In this document: positions 54,839 through 62,916 of the stretch, piece after piece
How positions within the stretch are numbered: position 1 is the first letter of the stretch
How the letters are laid out: each line of letters begins with the position of its first letter
NCBI RefSeq assembly: GCF_010365105.1
Contig: NZ_JAAFGZ010000026.1
Coordinates: forward strand, 1 to 64,000
Source of the DNA: Polaromonas sp.
GTDB taxonomy: Bacteria > Pseudomonadota > Gammaproteobacteria > Burkholderiales > Burkholderiaceae_C
DNA length: 64,000 bases
Direction: 5' to 3'
Made by a program: the position numbers and the translations under genes
Notes under the pieces: generated by a model
What the model saw: only the letters and a program-made list of their open reading frames with translations
What the model was told of the DNA's origin: nothing
Database searches by the model: none

Positions 54839-55315
54839 TCAGGCTTCTTTCTTGAGGCCCTTGACAGCCTTCAGGACTTCCTCGACATGGCCGGGAACCT
54901 TCAGACCGCGCCACTCTTCTTTCAACAGGCCGTCTGCGCCGACCAGAAAAGTGCTGCGCTCGATGCCCTTGACCTTCTTGCCGTACATGATCTTGTTCTT
55001 CACCACGCCAAACATGTGGCACATTTTTTCTTCGGTATCGGCGATCAACTCGAAGGGAAGTTCAAGTTTGGACTTGAACTCATCATGAGATTTCATGTTG
55101 TCGCGCGAGACGCCGAAAACAGTGGCTCCTGCCTTGAGAAAATCCTTGTAATGGTCTCGAAACTGCATCGCTTCGGTGGTGCAGCCCGGCGTGTTATCTT
55201 TCGGGTAGAAAAATAGCACGACCACTTTGCCCAGATGCGTTTGATTCGAAACTTTGAGGCCGCCGGTGGCGAGCGCTTCGAATTCGGGAAGAGGTTTATT
55301 GACGACGACTGCCAT
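54839..55315 (-). CDS. bcp: Thioredoxin-dependent peroxiredoxin Bcp (PrxQ class)
   Basis: A 158-residue peroxidase of hydrogen peroxide and organic hydroperoxides. Peroxidatic Cys is C45 in FYPKDNTPGCTTEAMQFRD. In many Bcp proteins the resolving Cys is five residues on; here that residue is Met50. The only other Cys is C99 (EEKMCHMFGVV), a position used as resolving Cys in some PrxQ proteins, so an atypical 2-Cys mechanism with C45-C99 is likely. Confidence 0.94.
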   Translation of the reverse strand: MAVVVNKPLPEFEALATGGLKVSNQTHLGKVVVLFFYPKDNTPGCTTEAMQFRDHYKDFLKAGATVFGVSRDNMKSHDEFKSKLELPFELIADTEEKMCHMFGVVKNKIMYGKKVKGIERSTFLVGADGLLKEEWRGLKVPGHVEEVLKAVKGLKKEA

Positions 55316-55444
55316 ACTGAGGGTACCCTGACGAAAGTAGTTGTAATTAGCCGCGGCCTTTGCCAGTGAAGACAGATGTCGTTCACGGGGTGCGGTGCCA
55401 AGTGCAACCCTATATTTTACCCTGAAAGGGTCATTGCCCGACTC

Positions 55445-55837
55445 TCAGATTGCATCCGGGTCTATCAGCAGCGCCGCAACCACATGGCGTCCTTCGCCGG
55501 CCAGAATGTTGTAGGTTCGGCACGCCGCCAGCGTGTCCATGGTTTCCAGGCCAATACGCTGATCCATGAGTCCGCGCAAAAAAGCCGGGGGTGGAAACCG
55601 GAGGCGCGTGCCGCTGCCAAAAATAACCAGTTCCGGCTTCATGTCCGCCAGCAATGCGAAGTGCTCGGCGGTGAGTTGCTCGAAGCGTTGGCAATTCCAC
55701 GGCAGTTTTTCTCCGCGTGAGCCAATCACGACGCTGTAGTCGATTTTTTCAGCAACGCCGTTGTTGCCCAGACCAACCCATCCGGTGCCGTAGGCAAGAA
55801 TGGACTGGACATCAAGGCGATCTGGTTGAAGTTTCAT
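55445..55837 (-). CDS. Mth938-like domain protein (DUF498)
   Basis: A 130-residue protein of the Mth938/DUF498 family. GWVGLGNNGVAEKIDYSVVIGSRG and LVIFGSGTRLRFPPPAFLRGL are the typical blocks. It has a single-domain alpha/beta fold; function unknown (related eukaryotic proteins are mitochondrial complex I assembly factors). It is divergent from alaA. Confidence 0.88.
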   Translation of the reverse strand: MKLQPDRLDVQSILAYGTGWVGLGNNGVAEKIDYSVVIGSRGEKLPWNCQRFEQLTAEHFALLADMKPELVIFGSGTRLRFPPPAFLRGLMDQRIGLETMDTLAACRTYNILAGEGRHVVAALLIDPDAI

Positions 55838-56036
55838 ACGGTTTGGAAAGTGGTGGCGTTTGCTCCAGCGGCCGGGCTGGCTACAACCGCCAGGCTGCGG
55901 AGTTGAAGGTAGAAATCAGTGTTTTATGTGGTCAAATTATAGATTCCGTCCAAAACTCAGGTGGCTGCACCGGGTTTTCAACTTTGGCACGTTCCATTGG
56001 CGAAGCGGCACTGCACAACTTCTCATCAAAAGCGAC

Positions 56037-57260
56037 ATGAAACCGATCAACAAGTCCGCCAAACTGGCCAACGTGCTCTACGACATTCGCGGCCCGATCA
56101 TGGACGCGGCAAAGCAGATGGAAGAAGAGGGCCAAAAACTCATCAAGCTCAACATTGGCAACCTGGCGGTGTTCGGTTTTGATGCGCCCGAGGAAGTCCA
56201 GCAGGACATGATCCGCAACCTGCCGGCGTCAGCCGGCTACTCGGACAGCAAGGGCATTTTTGCAGCCCGCAAGGCGGTGATGCACGAGACGCAAAAGCAG
56301 GGCATCAAAGGCGTGACGCTGGACGATATCTATTTGGGCAACGGCGCCAGCGAGATGATTTCGATGGCCACCAATGCCTTGCTCGACAACGGTGACGAGC
56401 TGCTGCTGCCGTCGCCCGACTACCCCTTGTGGACTGCCTCGGTCAGCCTGGCGGGCGGCACGCCAGTCCACTACATCTGCGACGAGTTCAATGGGTGGAT
56501 GCCCAGTCTGGACGATATCCGCGCCAAGGTCACGCCGCGTACCAAAGGCATTGTGGTCATCAATCCCAACAACCCGACCGGCGCACTGTATTCCGACGCG
56601 CTGCTCAAAGGCATTGTCGAGATTGCGCGCGAACACAACCTGGTGATCCTGGCCGACGAGGTCTATGACAAGGTGCTGTACGACGGCGTCAGGCACACCG
56701 CGCTGGCCAGCCTGTCCACAGACGTGCTGACGCTGACCTTCAATTCCCTCTCCAAGAGCTATCGTTCCTGTGGCTACCGCGCAGGCTGGCTGGTGGTTTC
56801 CGGTGCCAAGAAAAGGGCGCAGGACTATATAGAAGGCCTGAACATGCTGGCCAACATGAAGTTGTGTTCCAACGTGCCGGGCCAGTGGGCCATCCAGACG
56901 GCCCTGGGCGGTTACCAGAGCATCAACGACCTGACCTGCGAAGGCGGACGGCTGCGGCGCCAGCGCGACCTGGCGTATGAGCTGATCACCGCCATTCCGG
57001 GTGTGAGCTGCGTCAAGCCCAGCGCGGCGCTCTACATGTTTCCCCGTCTCGACCCGGAGGTCTATCCGATCAAGGACGACCGGCAGTTTTTCCTCGAATT
57101 GCTCAAGGAAACCAAGGTCATGCTGGTGCAGGGCACGGGCTTCAACTGGGCCGCGCCGGACCATTTCCGTATCGTCTTTCTGCCGCATGAGGAAGACCTG
57201 CGCGAAGCCATTGGCCGCATTGCGCTGTTTCTTGAAAAATACCGCAACAAGCTGATTTGA
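56037..57260 (+). CDS. alaA: Glutamate-pyruvate aminotransferase AlaA
   Basis: A 407-residue class-I PLP aminotransferase that matches the AlaA (YfbQ) type throughout: KPINKSAKLANVLYDIRGPI, KGIFAARKAVMHETQKQG, NNPTGALYSDALLKGIVEIA, the PLP lysine in TFNSLSKSYRSCGYRAGW and CVKPSAALYMFPRLD. It makes alanine from pyruvate and glutamate. Start ATG 56037 has the family N-terminus; the track ORF from 55860 adds 59 spurious residues. Confidence 0.92.
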   Translation: MKPINKSAKLANVLYDIRGPIMDAAKQMEEEGQKLIKLNIGNLAVFGFDAPEEVQQDMIRNLPASAGYSDSKGIFAARKAVMHETQKQGIKGVTLDDIYLGNGASEMISMATNALLDNGDELLLPSPDYPLWTASVSLAGGTPVHYICDEFNGWMPSLDDIRAKVTPRTKGIVVINPNNPTGALYSDALLKGIVEIAREHNLVILADEVYDKVLYDGVRHTALASLSTDVLTLTFNSLSKSYRSCGYRAGWLVVSGAKKRAQDYIEGLNMLANMKLCSNVPGQWAIQTALGGYQSINDLTCEGGRLRRQRDLAYELITAIPGVSCVKPSAALYMFPRLDPEVYPIKDDRQFFLELLKETKVMLVQGTGFNWAAPDHFRIVFLPHEEDLREAIGRIALFLEKYRNKLI

Positions 57261-57337
57261 CCTTGTGACTTTTTATTTTCCCGCTGCGCCATGATTCAAA
57301 CGGCCAGTTTGCACAACCACGATTCGCAGGACTCCAG

Positions 57338-58687
57338 GTGAACCTAAAAACGACAACGACGAATTTGAGCCCTATCCGGGTAGGCCTTCTGGGCATCGGC
57401 ACCGTGGGCAGCGGCACCTTCAATGTGCTCAAGCGCAACCAGGAAGAGATTCGCCGCCGTGCCGGACGCGGCATCGAAATCACCATGGTCGCAGACCTCG
57501 ACGTGGCGCGTGCCCAGGCGCTGGTTGGCGATGGCGTGCAGGTGGTCAACGACGCACGCCAGGTCGTGGCCAGTCCTGACGTGGACATCGTGATCGAGTT
57601 GATCGGCGGTTACGGCATTGCCAAGGCACTCGTGCTCGAAGCCATCGAGTCAGGCAAGCACGTGGTGACGGCCAACAAGGCGCTGCTCGCCGTGCATGGA
57701 ACCGAGATTTTCGCTGCCGCCCAGCGCAAGGGCGTGATGGTGGCCTTTGAGGCGGCGGTGGCAGGCGGCATCCCGATCATCAAGGCGCTGCGCGAAGGCC
57801 TGAGCGCCAACTCCATCCAGTGGATCGCCGGCATCATCAACGGCACGACCAATTTCATTCTTTCTGAAATGCGCGACAAGGGCCTGGACTTCGGCGTGGT
57901 GCTCAAGGAAGCGCAGCGCCTGGGCTACGCCGAAGCCGACCCGACCTTCGACATCGAAGGCGTGGACGCCGCGCACAAGGCGACGCTGATGAGTGCCATT
58001 GCCTTCGGCATTCCGGTGCAGTTCGACAAGGCTTATGTCGAGGGCATCACGGCTCTGGCGGCGCAGGACATCCGTTACGCCGAGCAACTGGGCTACCGCA
58101 TCAAGCTGCTGGGCATCACCAAGCGCGTGTCAGGAGGCATCGAGTTGCGCGTGCATCCAAGCCTGATCCCGGCCAAGCGCCTGCTGGCCAATGTTGAAGG
58201 CGCGATGAACGCCGTCGTCGTGCATGGCGATGCCGTCGGCACCACGCTTTACTACGGCAAGGGCGCCGGCAGCGAGCCGACCGCCAGTGCGGTGATTGCC
58301 GACCTGGTCGATATCACCCGCCTGCACACTGCCGACCCCGAGCACCGCGTGCCGCACCTGGCTTTTCAGCCTGATGCCATGAGCGACCTGGCCATCGTGC
58401 CGATGTCGGAAATCGTCACCAGCTACTACCTGCGCCTGAACGTGGCCGACGAAGCCGGCGTGCTGGCCAATGTCACCGGCATCCTGGCGTCGCTCGGCAT
58501 CAGCATAGACGCGGTGCTGCAGCGCGAAGCCGACGAGGTGGGCGGCGAAGGTTCGACACAGACCGACCTGATCATCCTCACCCACGACTGCGTCGAGGCC
58601 CGGATGAACGAAGCCATCGCACAGATGCAGGCGCTGCCCACCGTGCTGGCGCCCATCACGCGCATCCGCAAGGAGGAACTGGCCTGA
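57338..58687 (+). CDS. hom: Homoserine dehydrogenase
   Basis: Reduces aspartate semialdehyde to homoserine, the branch to threonine and methionine. The 449-residue monofunctional enzyme starts at GTG 57338; NAD(P)-binding VGLLGIGTVGSGTFNVL is near residue 15, ANKALLAVHG and the catalytic EADPTFDIEGVDAAHKA follow, and the C-terminal ACT domain (ADEAGVLANVTGILASLGIS) would give feedback control. Its stop overlaps the thrC start by one base. Confidence 0.96.
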   Translation: MNLKTTTTNLSPIRVGLLGIGTVGSGTFNVLKRNQEEIRRRAGRGIEITMVADLDVARAQALVGDGVQVVNDARQVVASPDVDIVIELIGGYGIAKALVLEAIESGKHVVTANKALLAVHGTEIFAAAQRKGVMVAFEAAVAGGIPIIKALREGLSANSIQWIAGIINGTTNFILSEMRDKGLDFGVVLKEAQRLGYAEADPTFDIEGVDAAHKATLMSAIAFGIPVQFDKAYVEGITALAAQDIRYAEQLGYRIKLLGITKRVSGGIELRVHPSLIPAKRLLANVEGAMNAVVVHGDAVGTTLYYGKGAGSEPTASAVIADLVDITRLHTADPEHRVPHLAFQPDAMSDLAIVPMSEIVTSYYLRLNVADEAGVLANVTGILASLGISIDAVLQREADEVGGEGSTQTDLIILTHDCVEARMNEAIAQMQALPTVLAPITRIRKEELA

Positions 58688-60114
58688 TGCATTACATCTC
58701 TACCCGCGCATCGTCGGGCAATCCGCCCGAGCGCAAGCGTTTTTGCGAAATTCTGCTCGAAGGCCTGGCGCCCGACGGCGGCCTGTACCTGCCCGAATAC
58801 TATCCGCAGGTCGATGGCGCCATGCTCACGAAATGGCGCGGCCTGTCCTACGCCGGGCTGGCGTTCGAAGTGCTGTCGCTCTACATCGACGACATTCCTG
58901 CCGCCGACCTGAAGGCGATCTGTGACAAGACCTACACCGAGCAAGTCTTTGGCACGAAGGAAATCGCCCCGCTGCGCCCGCTGGAAAGTGGCCTGTACCT
59001 CGAAGCCCTGTCCAACGGCCCGACGCTGGCCTTCAAGGACATGGCGATGCAGTTGCTGGGCAACCTGTTCGAGTACGAGCTGGCGCGGCGCGGCGAGGAA
59101 CTGAACATCCTGGGCGCGACCAGCGGCGACACCGGCAGTGCCGCTGAATACGCCATGCGCGGCAAGAAGGGCGTTCGCGTCTTCATGACCTCGCCCAACG
59201 GCCGCATGAGCCCGTTCCAGCAGGCGCAAATGTTCAGCCTGCAGGACAAAAACATCCACAACATTGCCATCGACGGCGTGTTCGACGACTGCCAGGACAT
59301 CGTGAAAGCTGTGTCCAACGACCTGGCCTTCAAGCGCCAGTACAAGATCGGCACGGTCAACTCGATCAACTGGGCGCGCCTGATGGCGCAAGTCGTCTAT
59401 TACTTCGCAGGCTATTTCCAGGCGACAACTTCGAACGCAGAAAAAGTCAGCTTCACCGTGCCATCGGGCAATTTCGGCAATGTCTGCGCCGGCCATGTGG
59501 CGCGCAGCATGGGGTTGCCGATTGAGCAACTGGTGGTCGCCACCAACGAGAACGATGTGCTCGACGAGTTCTTCCGCACCGGCATCTACCGCGTTCGGAC
59601 CAGCGCCGACACGATTGAGACCTCCAGCCCGTCGATGGACATTTCCAAGGCGTCGAACTTCGAGCGCTTCGTGTTTGACCTGCTGGGGCGTGACGGTGGC
59701 AAGACCCGCTCGCTGTTCCACGACCAGCTGAACAGCCAGGGCAGTTTCGAGCTGGGCGCCGACCCGGCGTTTGCCATGGCGGCCGGGCGTTACGGTTTTG
59801 TCAGCGGCAAGAGCCTGCACGCCGACCGGCTGGCGACGATTCGGGACACCTGGCAGCGCTTCGGCACCATGATCGACACCCACACCGCCGATGGCGTGAA
59901 GGTGGCGCGCGAGCATTTGCAGCCCGGCGTTCCGATGATCGTGCTGGAAACCGCCTTGCCGATCAAGTTTGCCGCCACGATCGAAGAAGCGCTGGGCCAG
60001 CCGCCGGTGCGGCCTGCGGGCTTCGAGGGTATTGAAGCGCTGCCCAAGCGGGTTACGCTGTTGCCGGCCGATGCCATGGCCATCAAGCAGTACATTGCCG
60101 AAAATGTGCATTAA
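58687..60114 (+). CDS. thrC: Threonine synthase
   Basis: A 475-residue PLP enzyme that makes threonine from O-phosphohomoserine. YISTRASSGNPPERKRFCEI is the N-terminal insert typical of the bacterial group; the PLP lysine is in PTLAFKDMAMQLLGNLFEY, phosphate binding in LGATSGDTGSAAEYAM and PSGNFGNVCAGHVARSM. hom and thrC are translationally coupled. Confidence 0.97.
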   Translation: MHYISTRASSGNPPERKRFCEILLEGLAPDGGLYLPEYYPQVDGAMLTKWRGLSYAGLAFEVLSLYIDDIPAADLKAICDKTYTEQVFGTKEIAPLRPLESGLYLEALSNGPTLAFKDMAMQLLGNLFEYELARRGEELNILGATSGDTGSAAEYAMRGKKGVRVFMTSPNGRMSPFQQAQMFSLQDKNIHNIAIDGVFDDCQDIVKAVSNDLAFKRQYKIGTVNSINWARLMAQVVYYFAGYFQATTSNAEKVSFTVPSGNFGNVCAGHVARSMGLPIEQLVVATNENDVLDEFFRTGIYRVRTSADTIETSSPSMDISKASNFERFVFDLLGRDGGKTRSLFHDQLNSQGSFELGADPAFAMAAGRYGFVSGKSLHADRLATIRDTWQRFGTMIDTHTADGVKVAREHLQPGVPMIVLETALPIKFAATIEEALGQPPVRPAGFEGIEALPKRVTLLPADAMAIKQYIAENVH

Positions 60115-60120
60115 ATTGGC

Positions 60121-60166
60121 CGTTTGCGCATATTCCACGGGCGCAAGCAGCTATTTATTTAATAGC
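60121..60166 (-). repeat. Dispersed palindromic repeat, copy 13
   Basis: TTTGCGCATATTCCACGGGC, GCAAGCAGCTATTTATTTAA then TAGC, reversed and near full length, between thrC and mobB. Confidence 0.83.
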
Positions 60167-60192
60167 GAGCCGTGTTGCATGGAGCTTGCCGG

Positions 60193-60729
60193 ATGAAAGT
60201 CGTCGGATTTGCCGGCTACTCTGGCTCGGGCAAGACCACCTTGGTCGAAAAGCTGATTCCAGCGCTCAAGCTGCGCGGCCTGCGGGTGTCGGTCGTCAAG
60301 CATGCGCACCACAAGTTTGACATCGACCATCCCGGCAAGGACACCTTTCGCCATCGCGAGGCCGGCGCTTTTGAAGTGGTCGTCGCCTCGCAAAACCGGC
60401 TGGCGCTGATGCGCGAGTTCGAGCAGCCCGCCGAACTCACGGTGCACCATTTGATTGCCGAGTTGTACGACGGCGTGGACTGGGTGCTGGTCGAAGGTTT
60501 CAAGCACAGCGACTTGCTCAAGATCGAGGTCTGGCGGGCCTCGTCCGGCAAGCCGACGCGTTATCCTGACGACGACTACGTGGTGGCCATCGCCACCGAT
60601 TCCCCCGGCCAGCTGCCGGTGGCAACCTTGCGTCCGGTGCTGGATTTGAACGATGCCGACGCCTTGGCCGATTTCCTGGTCAACAATCAGGACCGGTTTG
60701 ATTATTCGTTTGAAAACCGGCTCGACTGA
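60193..60729 (+). CDS. mobB: Molybdopterin-guanine dinucleotide biosynthesis adapter MobB
   Basis: A 178-residue GTP-binding accessory of molybdenum cofactor synthesis. P-loop GYSGSGKTTLVEKL (8-16) and KHAHHKFDIDHPGKDTFRHREAGA are typical. Start ATG 60193 has GGAGCTTGCCGG upstream; the track start is 7 codons earlier. First of a mobB-moeA-moaD-moaE run. Confidence 0.95.
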   Translation: MKVVGFAGYSGSGKTTLVEKLIPALKLRGLRVSVVKHAHHKFDIDHPGKDTFRHREAGAFEVVVASQNRLALMREFEQPAELTVHHLIAELYDGVDWVLVEGFKHSDLLKIEVWRASSGKPTRYPDDDYVVAIATDSPGQLPVATLRPVLDLNDADALADFLVNNQDRFDYSFENRLD

Positions 60730-60779
60730 GTGAGTTTTTTCAACCGTTTTTACCGTCTTTAACATTCCAGACACGCTAC

Positions 60780-62030
60780 ATGCCTTCAGTTTCCTCACCC
60801 GCGCCAGCGCCCGCACGCCCGCCCATGAAGCCGCTCGACCTGGCGCTGGCCGAACTGCTGGCCTTCGCCACGACCCTGGCGCCAGCCGAAAGCCTCTCGA
60901 CGTTCGATGCCGATGGCCGAGTGCTGGCGCAGGACCTGCTGTCCGCCCTGGACGTGCCGGCGCACGACAACAGTTCGATGGACGGCTACGCAGTGCGCTG
61001 CGCCGACTGGCAGGGCGCCGATACGCTGCTGCCCGTCAGCCAGCGCATTCCGGCCGGCTCAAGCGGGCATGCGCTGGCGGGGGCAAGCGTTGCGCGTATC
61101 TTTACCGGCGCGCCGATGCCGCCGGGCGCCGATGCGGTGGTGATGCAGGAAGACTGCGAGGTCGTGGAGGGCGGCATTCGCATCGCTGCGCAGCCCCGAT
61201 GCGGCCAGTGGATACGGCGCCGTGGCGAAGACGTGGCCGCCGGCTCAGTCGTGCTGCAACGCGGAACACGCCTCTCGCCGGCGTCCCTTGGACTGGCCGC
61301 CAGTATCGGTTTTGACCGGCTGCAGGTCGCGCCGCGCGTGCGTGTGGCGCTGTTTTCCACCGGCGACGAACTGGTGATGCCGGGCGATGTGGCGCCTGCC
61401 GACATGAAGCCCGGCGCGATCTACAACTCCAACCGATTTTTCCTGAAGGCCTTGCTGCAGCGGCTGGGCTGCACCGTGACCGACCTGGGCATCGTGCCTG
61501 ACCGGCTTGAAGCAACCATCGACGCGCTGAAGGGCGCCAGCCAGCAGCATGACCTGATCCTGACCAGCGGCGGCGTGTCGGTTGGCGAGGAAGACCACAT
61601 CAAGCCCGCCGTGCAGGCGCTGGGAACACTCAACTTGTGGCAGATCGCCATCAAGCCGGGCAAGCCGTTTGCCTATGGAAAGATCGGCGCAGCCCATTTC
61701 ATTGGCTTGCCGGGCAATCCGGTGTCCAGCTTCGTGACCTTTTTGCTGCTGGTGCGGCCTTTCATCCTCCAACTGCAGGGAGCGAACTCACTTGCGCCTG
61801 AGTCCATAGCGCTTCGCGCTGATTTTGATTGGCCAAAAGCCGACAAACGCCGTGAATTCCTGCGCGTCAGGCTGAATGTGGCGGGCAGGCTGGAACTGTT
61901 CGCCAACCAGAGTTCGGGCGTGCTGACCTCGGCGGTCTGGGGCGACGGGCTGGTGGACAACCCCGCCGGCCAGACCATTGCGCACGGCGACACGGTGCGT
62001 TTCATCCCGTTTTCATCATTGCTGTCGTGA
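60780..62030 (+). CDS. moeA: Molybdopterin molybdenumtransferase MoeA
   Basis: Inserts molybdate into molybdopterin. The 416-residue protein has the N-terminal substrate-binding block SSMDGYAVRCADW, GAPMPPGADAVVMQEDCEV, and the catalytic MoCF_biosynth domain DLILTSGGVSVGEEDHIK and IKPGKPFAYGKI. C-terminal domain IV follows. Confidence 0.96.
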   Translation: MPSVSSPAPAPARPPMKPLDLALAELLAFATTLAPAESLSTFDADGRVLAQDLLSALDVPAHDNSSMDGYAVRCADWQGADTLLPVSQRIPAGSSGHALAGASVARIFTGAPMPPGADAVVMQEDCEVVEGGIRIAAQPRCGQWIRRRGEDVAAGSVVLQRGTRLSPASLGLAASIGFDRLQVAPRVRVALFSTGDELVMPGDVAPADMKPGAIYNSNRFFLKALLQRLGCTVTDLGIVPDRLEATIDALKGASQQHDLILTSGGVSVGEEDHIKPAVQALGTLNLWQIAIKPGKPFAYGKIGAAHFIGLPGNPVSSFVTFLLLVRPFILQLQGANSLAPESIALRADFDWPKADKRREFLRVRLNVAGRLELFANQSSGVLTSAVWGDGLVDNPAGQTIAHGDTVRFIPFSSLLS

Positions 62031-62044
62031 AGGCCGGTTGACCC

Positions 62045-62296
62045 ATGAACGTCACCATCAAATACTTTGCGTCGATCCGCGAAGCCATCGGGCAGGGCAG
62101 CGAGTTTCGTCAAACGTCCGCCCTGACGCTGGCTGACCTGCGCGACGAACTGCTGGCCGCCAGTCCGGCGCACGCCGCCAGTCTGGCGCGCGGCAGCGCG
62201 GTTCGCATGGCCGTGAACCAGGTCATGACGGGTGAAGCCGCACTGCTGACCGACGGTTGCGAAATCGCCTTCTTTCCGCCGGTCACTGGAGGCTGA
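62045..62296 (+). CDS. moaD: Molybdopterin synthase sulfur carrier MoaD
   Basis: The 83-residue ubiquitin-fold sulfur carrier of molybdopterin synthase. KYFASIREAIGQGSEFRQ is the start; the conserved C-terminal PPVTGG ends in the diglycine that is thiocarboxylated. It is followed by moaE after 5 bases. Confidence 0.95.
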   Translation: MNVTIKYFASIREAIGQGSEFRQTSALTLADLRDELLAASPAHAASLARGSAVRMAVNQVMTGEAALLTDGCEIAFFPPVTGG

Positions 62297-62301
62297 CCGG
62301 C

Positions 62302-62775
62302 ATGGCGGCGCGCGTTACCGTCCAGACCGGCGACTTCAACCTGGCCGACGAGGTCGAGGTGCTGCGCAGCGGCGACAAGCGCGTCGGCGCCGTCTGCACC
62401 TTCACCGGCACCGTGCGGGACCGCAATGACGGCTTGAGCGTCAGCTCCATGGAACTGGAGCACTACCCCGGCATGACCGAAAAAGCCATCGAGGCGATGA
62501 TTGACGAGGCCATCAGCCGTTTCGATATTTTTGCTGCCCGCATCATTCACCGGGTCGGCCTGCTGCAACCGCTCGATCAGGTCGTGATGGTTGCCGTCAC
62601 CTCCGCACACCGGGGCGAGAGCTTCAAGGCCTGCGAGTTCCTGATGGATTACCTGAAAACCCAGGCGCCGTTCTGGAAAAAAGAACAGACACCCGAAGGC
62701 GCGCGCTGGGTCGATGCCCGCGTCAGCGACGATGCGGCGCTGGCGAAATGGGGCATCAGCGCGCCCAACGCCTGA
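62302..62775 (+). CDS. moaE: Molybdopterin synthase catalytic subunit MoaE
   Basis: The 157-residue catalytic partner of MoaD. Signatures: GAVCTFTGTVRDRNDGLSV, LEHYPGMTEKAIEAM, IIHRVGLL, VVMVAVTSAHRGESFKAC and the catalytic lysine region FWKKEQTPEGARWVD. The start ATG 62302 (MAARVTVQTGDF) follows moaD directly; the track ORF from 62257 is an upstream overlap. Confidence 0.96.
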   Translation: MAARVTVQTGDFNLADEVEVLRSGDKRVGAVCTFTGTVRDRNDGLSVSSMELEHYPGMTEKAIEAMIDEAISRFDIFAARIIHRVGLLQPLDQVVMVAVTSAHRGESFKACEFLMDYLKTQAPFWKKEQTPEGARWVDARVSDDAALAKWGISAPNA

Positions 62776-62792
62776 GCCCCGGCATCGCCCGG

Positions 62793-62810
62793 GCTTGACC
62801 TTTGTCAAGC
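62793..62810. promoter_or_regulatory. Inverted repeat upstream of clpB
   Basis: GCTTGAC-CTTT-GTCAAGC, perfect 7-bp arms with a 4-base spacer, 18 bases after the moaE stop. It resembles a short operator or weak terminator without T-run. Cannot be assigned. Confidence 0.4.
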
Positions 62811-62848
62811 TTCTTGCCGAGTCCGACCGCCTCACGGCGCCACGGCTG

Positions 62849-62876
62849 CTTGTAAAGCTGTGCAAAAGCCCCAAGA
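62849..62876 (+). promoter_or_regulatory. Candidate sigma-32 (heat-shock) promoter of clpB
   Basis: CTTGTAA, 13 bases, CCCCAAGA agrees with the sigma-32 consensus (CTTGAAA, 11-16, CCCCATnT), 41 bases upstream of the clpB ATG. Confidence 0.6.
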
Positions 62877-62916
62877 TTCTCCGGGTCAAACTTTTTAAAG
62901 TTCTACCGGAGATTTC

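Noticed and set aside
56037-57260. AlaA sequence NIGNLAVFGF instead of the E. coli-like NIGNPAPFGF as a sign of mutation
   Set aside because: As I recall, many betaproteobacterial relatives share the variant, so it is probably normal for the lineage.
58426-60138. Minus-strand ORF of 570 codons opposite hom and thrC
   Set aside because: Antisense to two conserved enzymes; low-complexity composition (Arg, Gln, His, Val) typical of shadows.
61800-61850. CATAGCGCTTCGCGCTG in moeA as a coding copy of the repeat
   Set aside because: Resemblance is limited to a short GCGC stem; the AT palindrome is absent.
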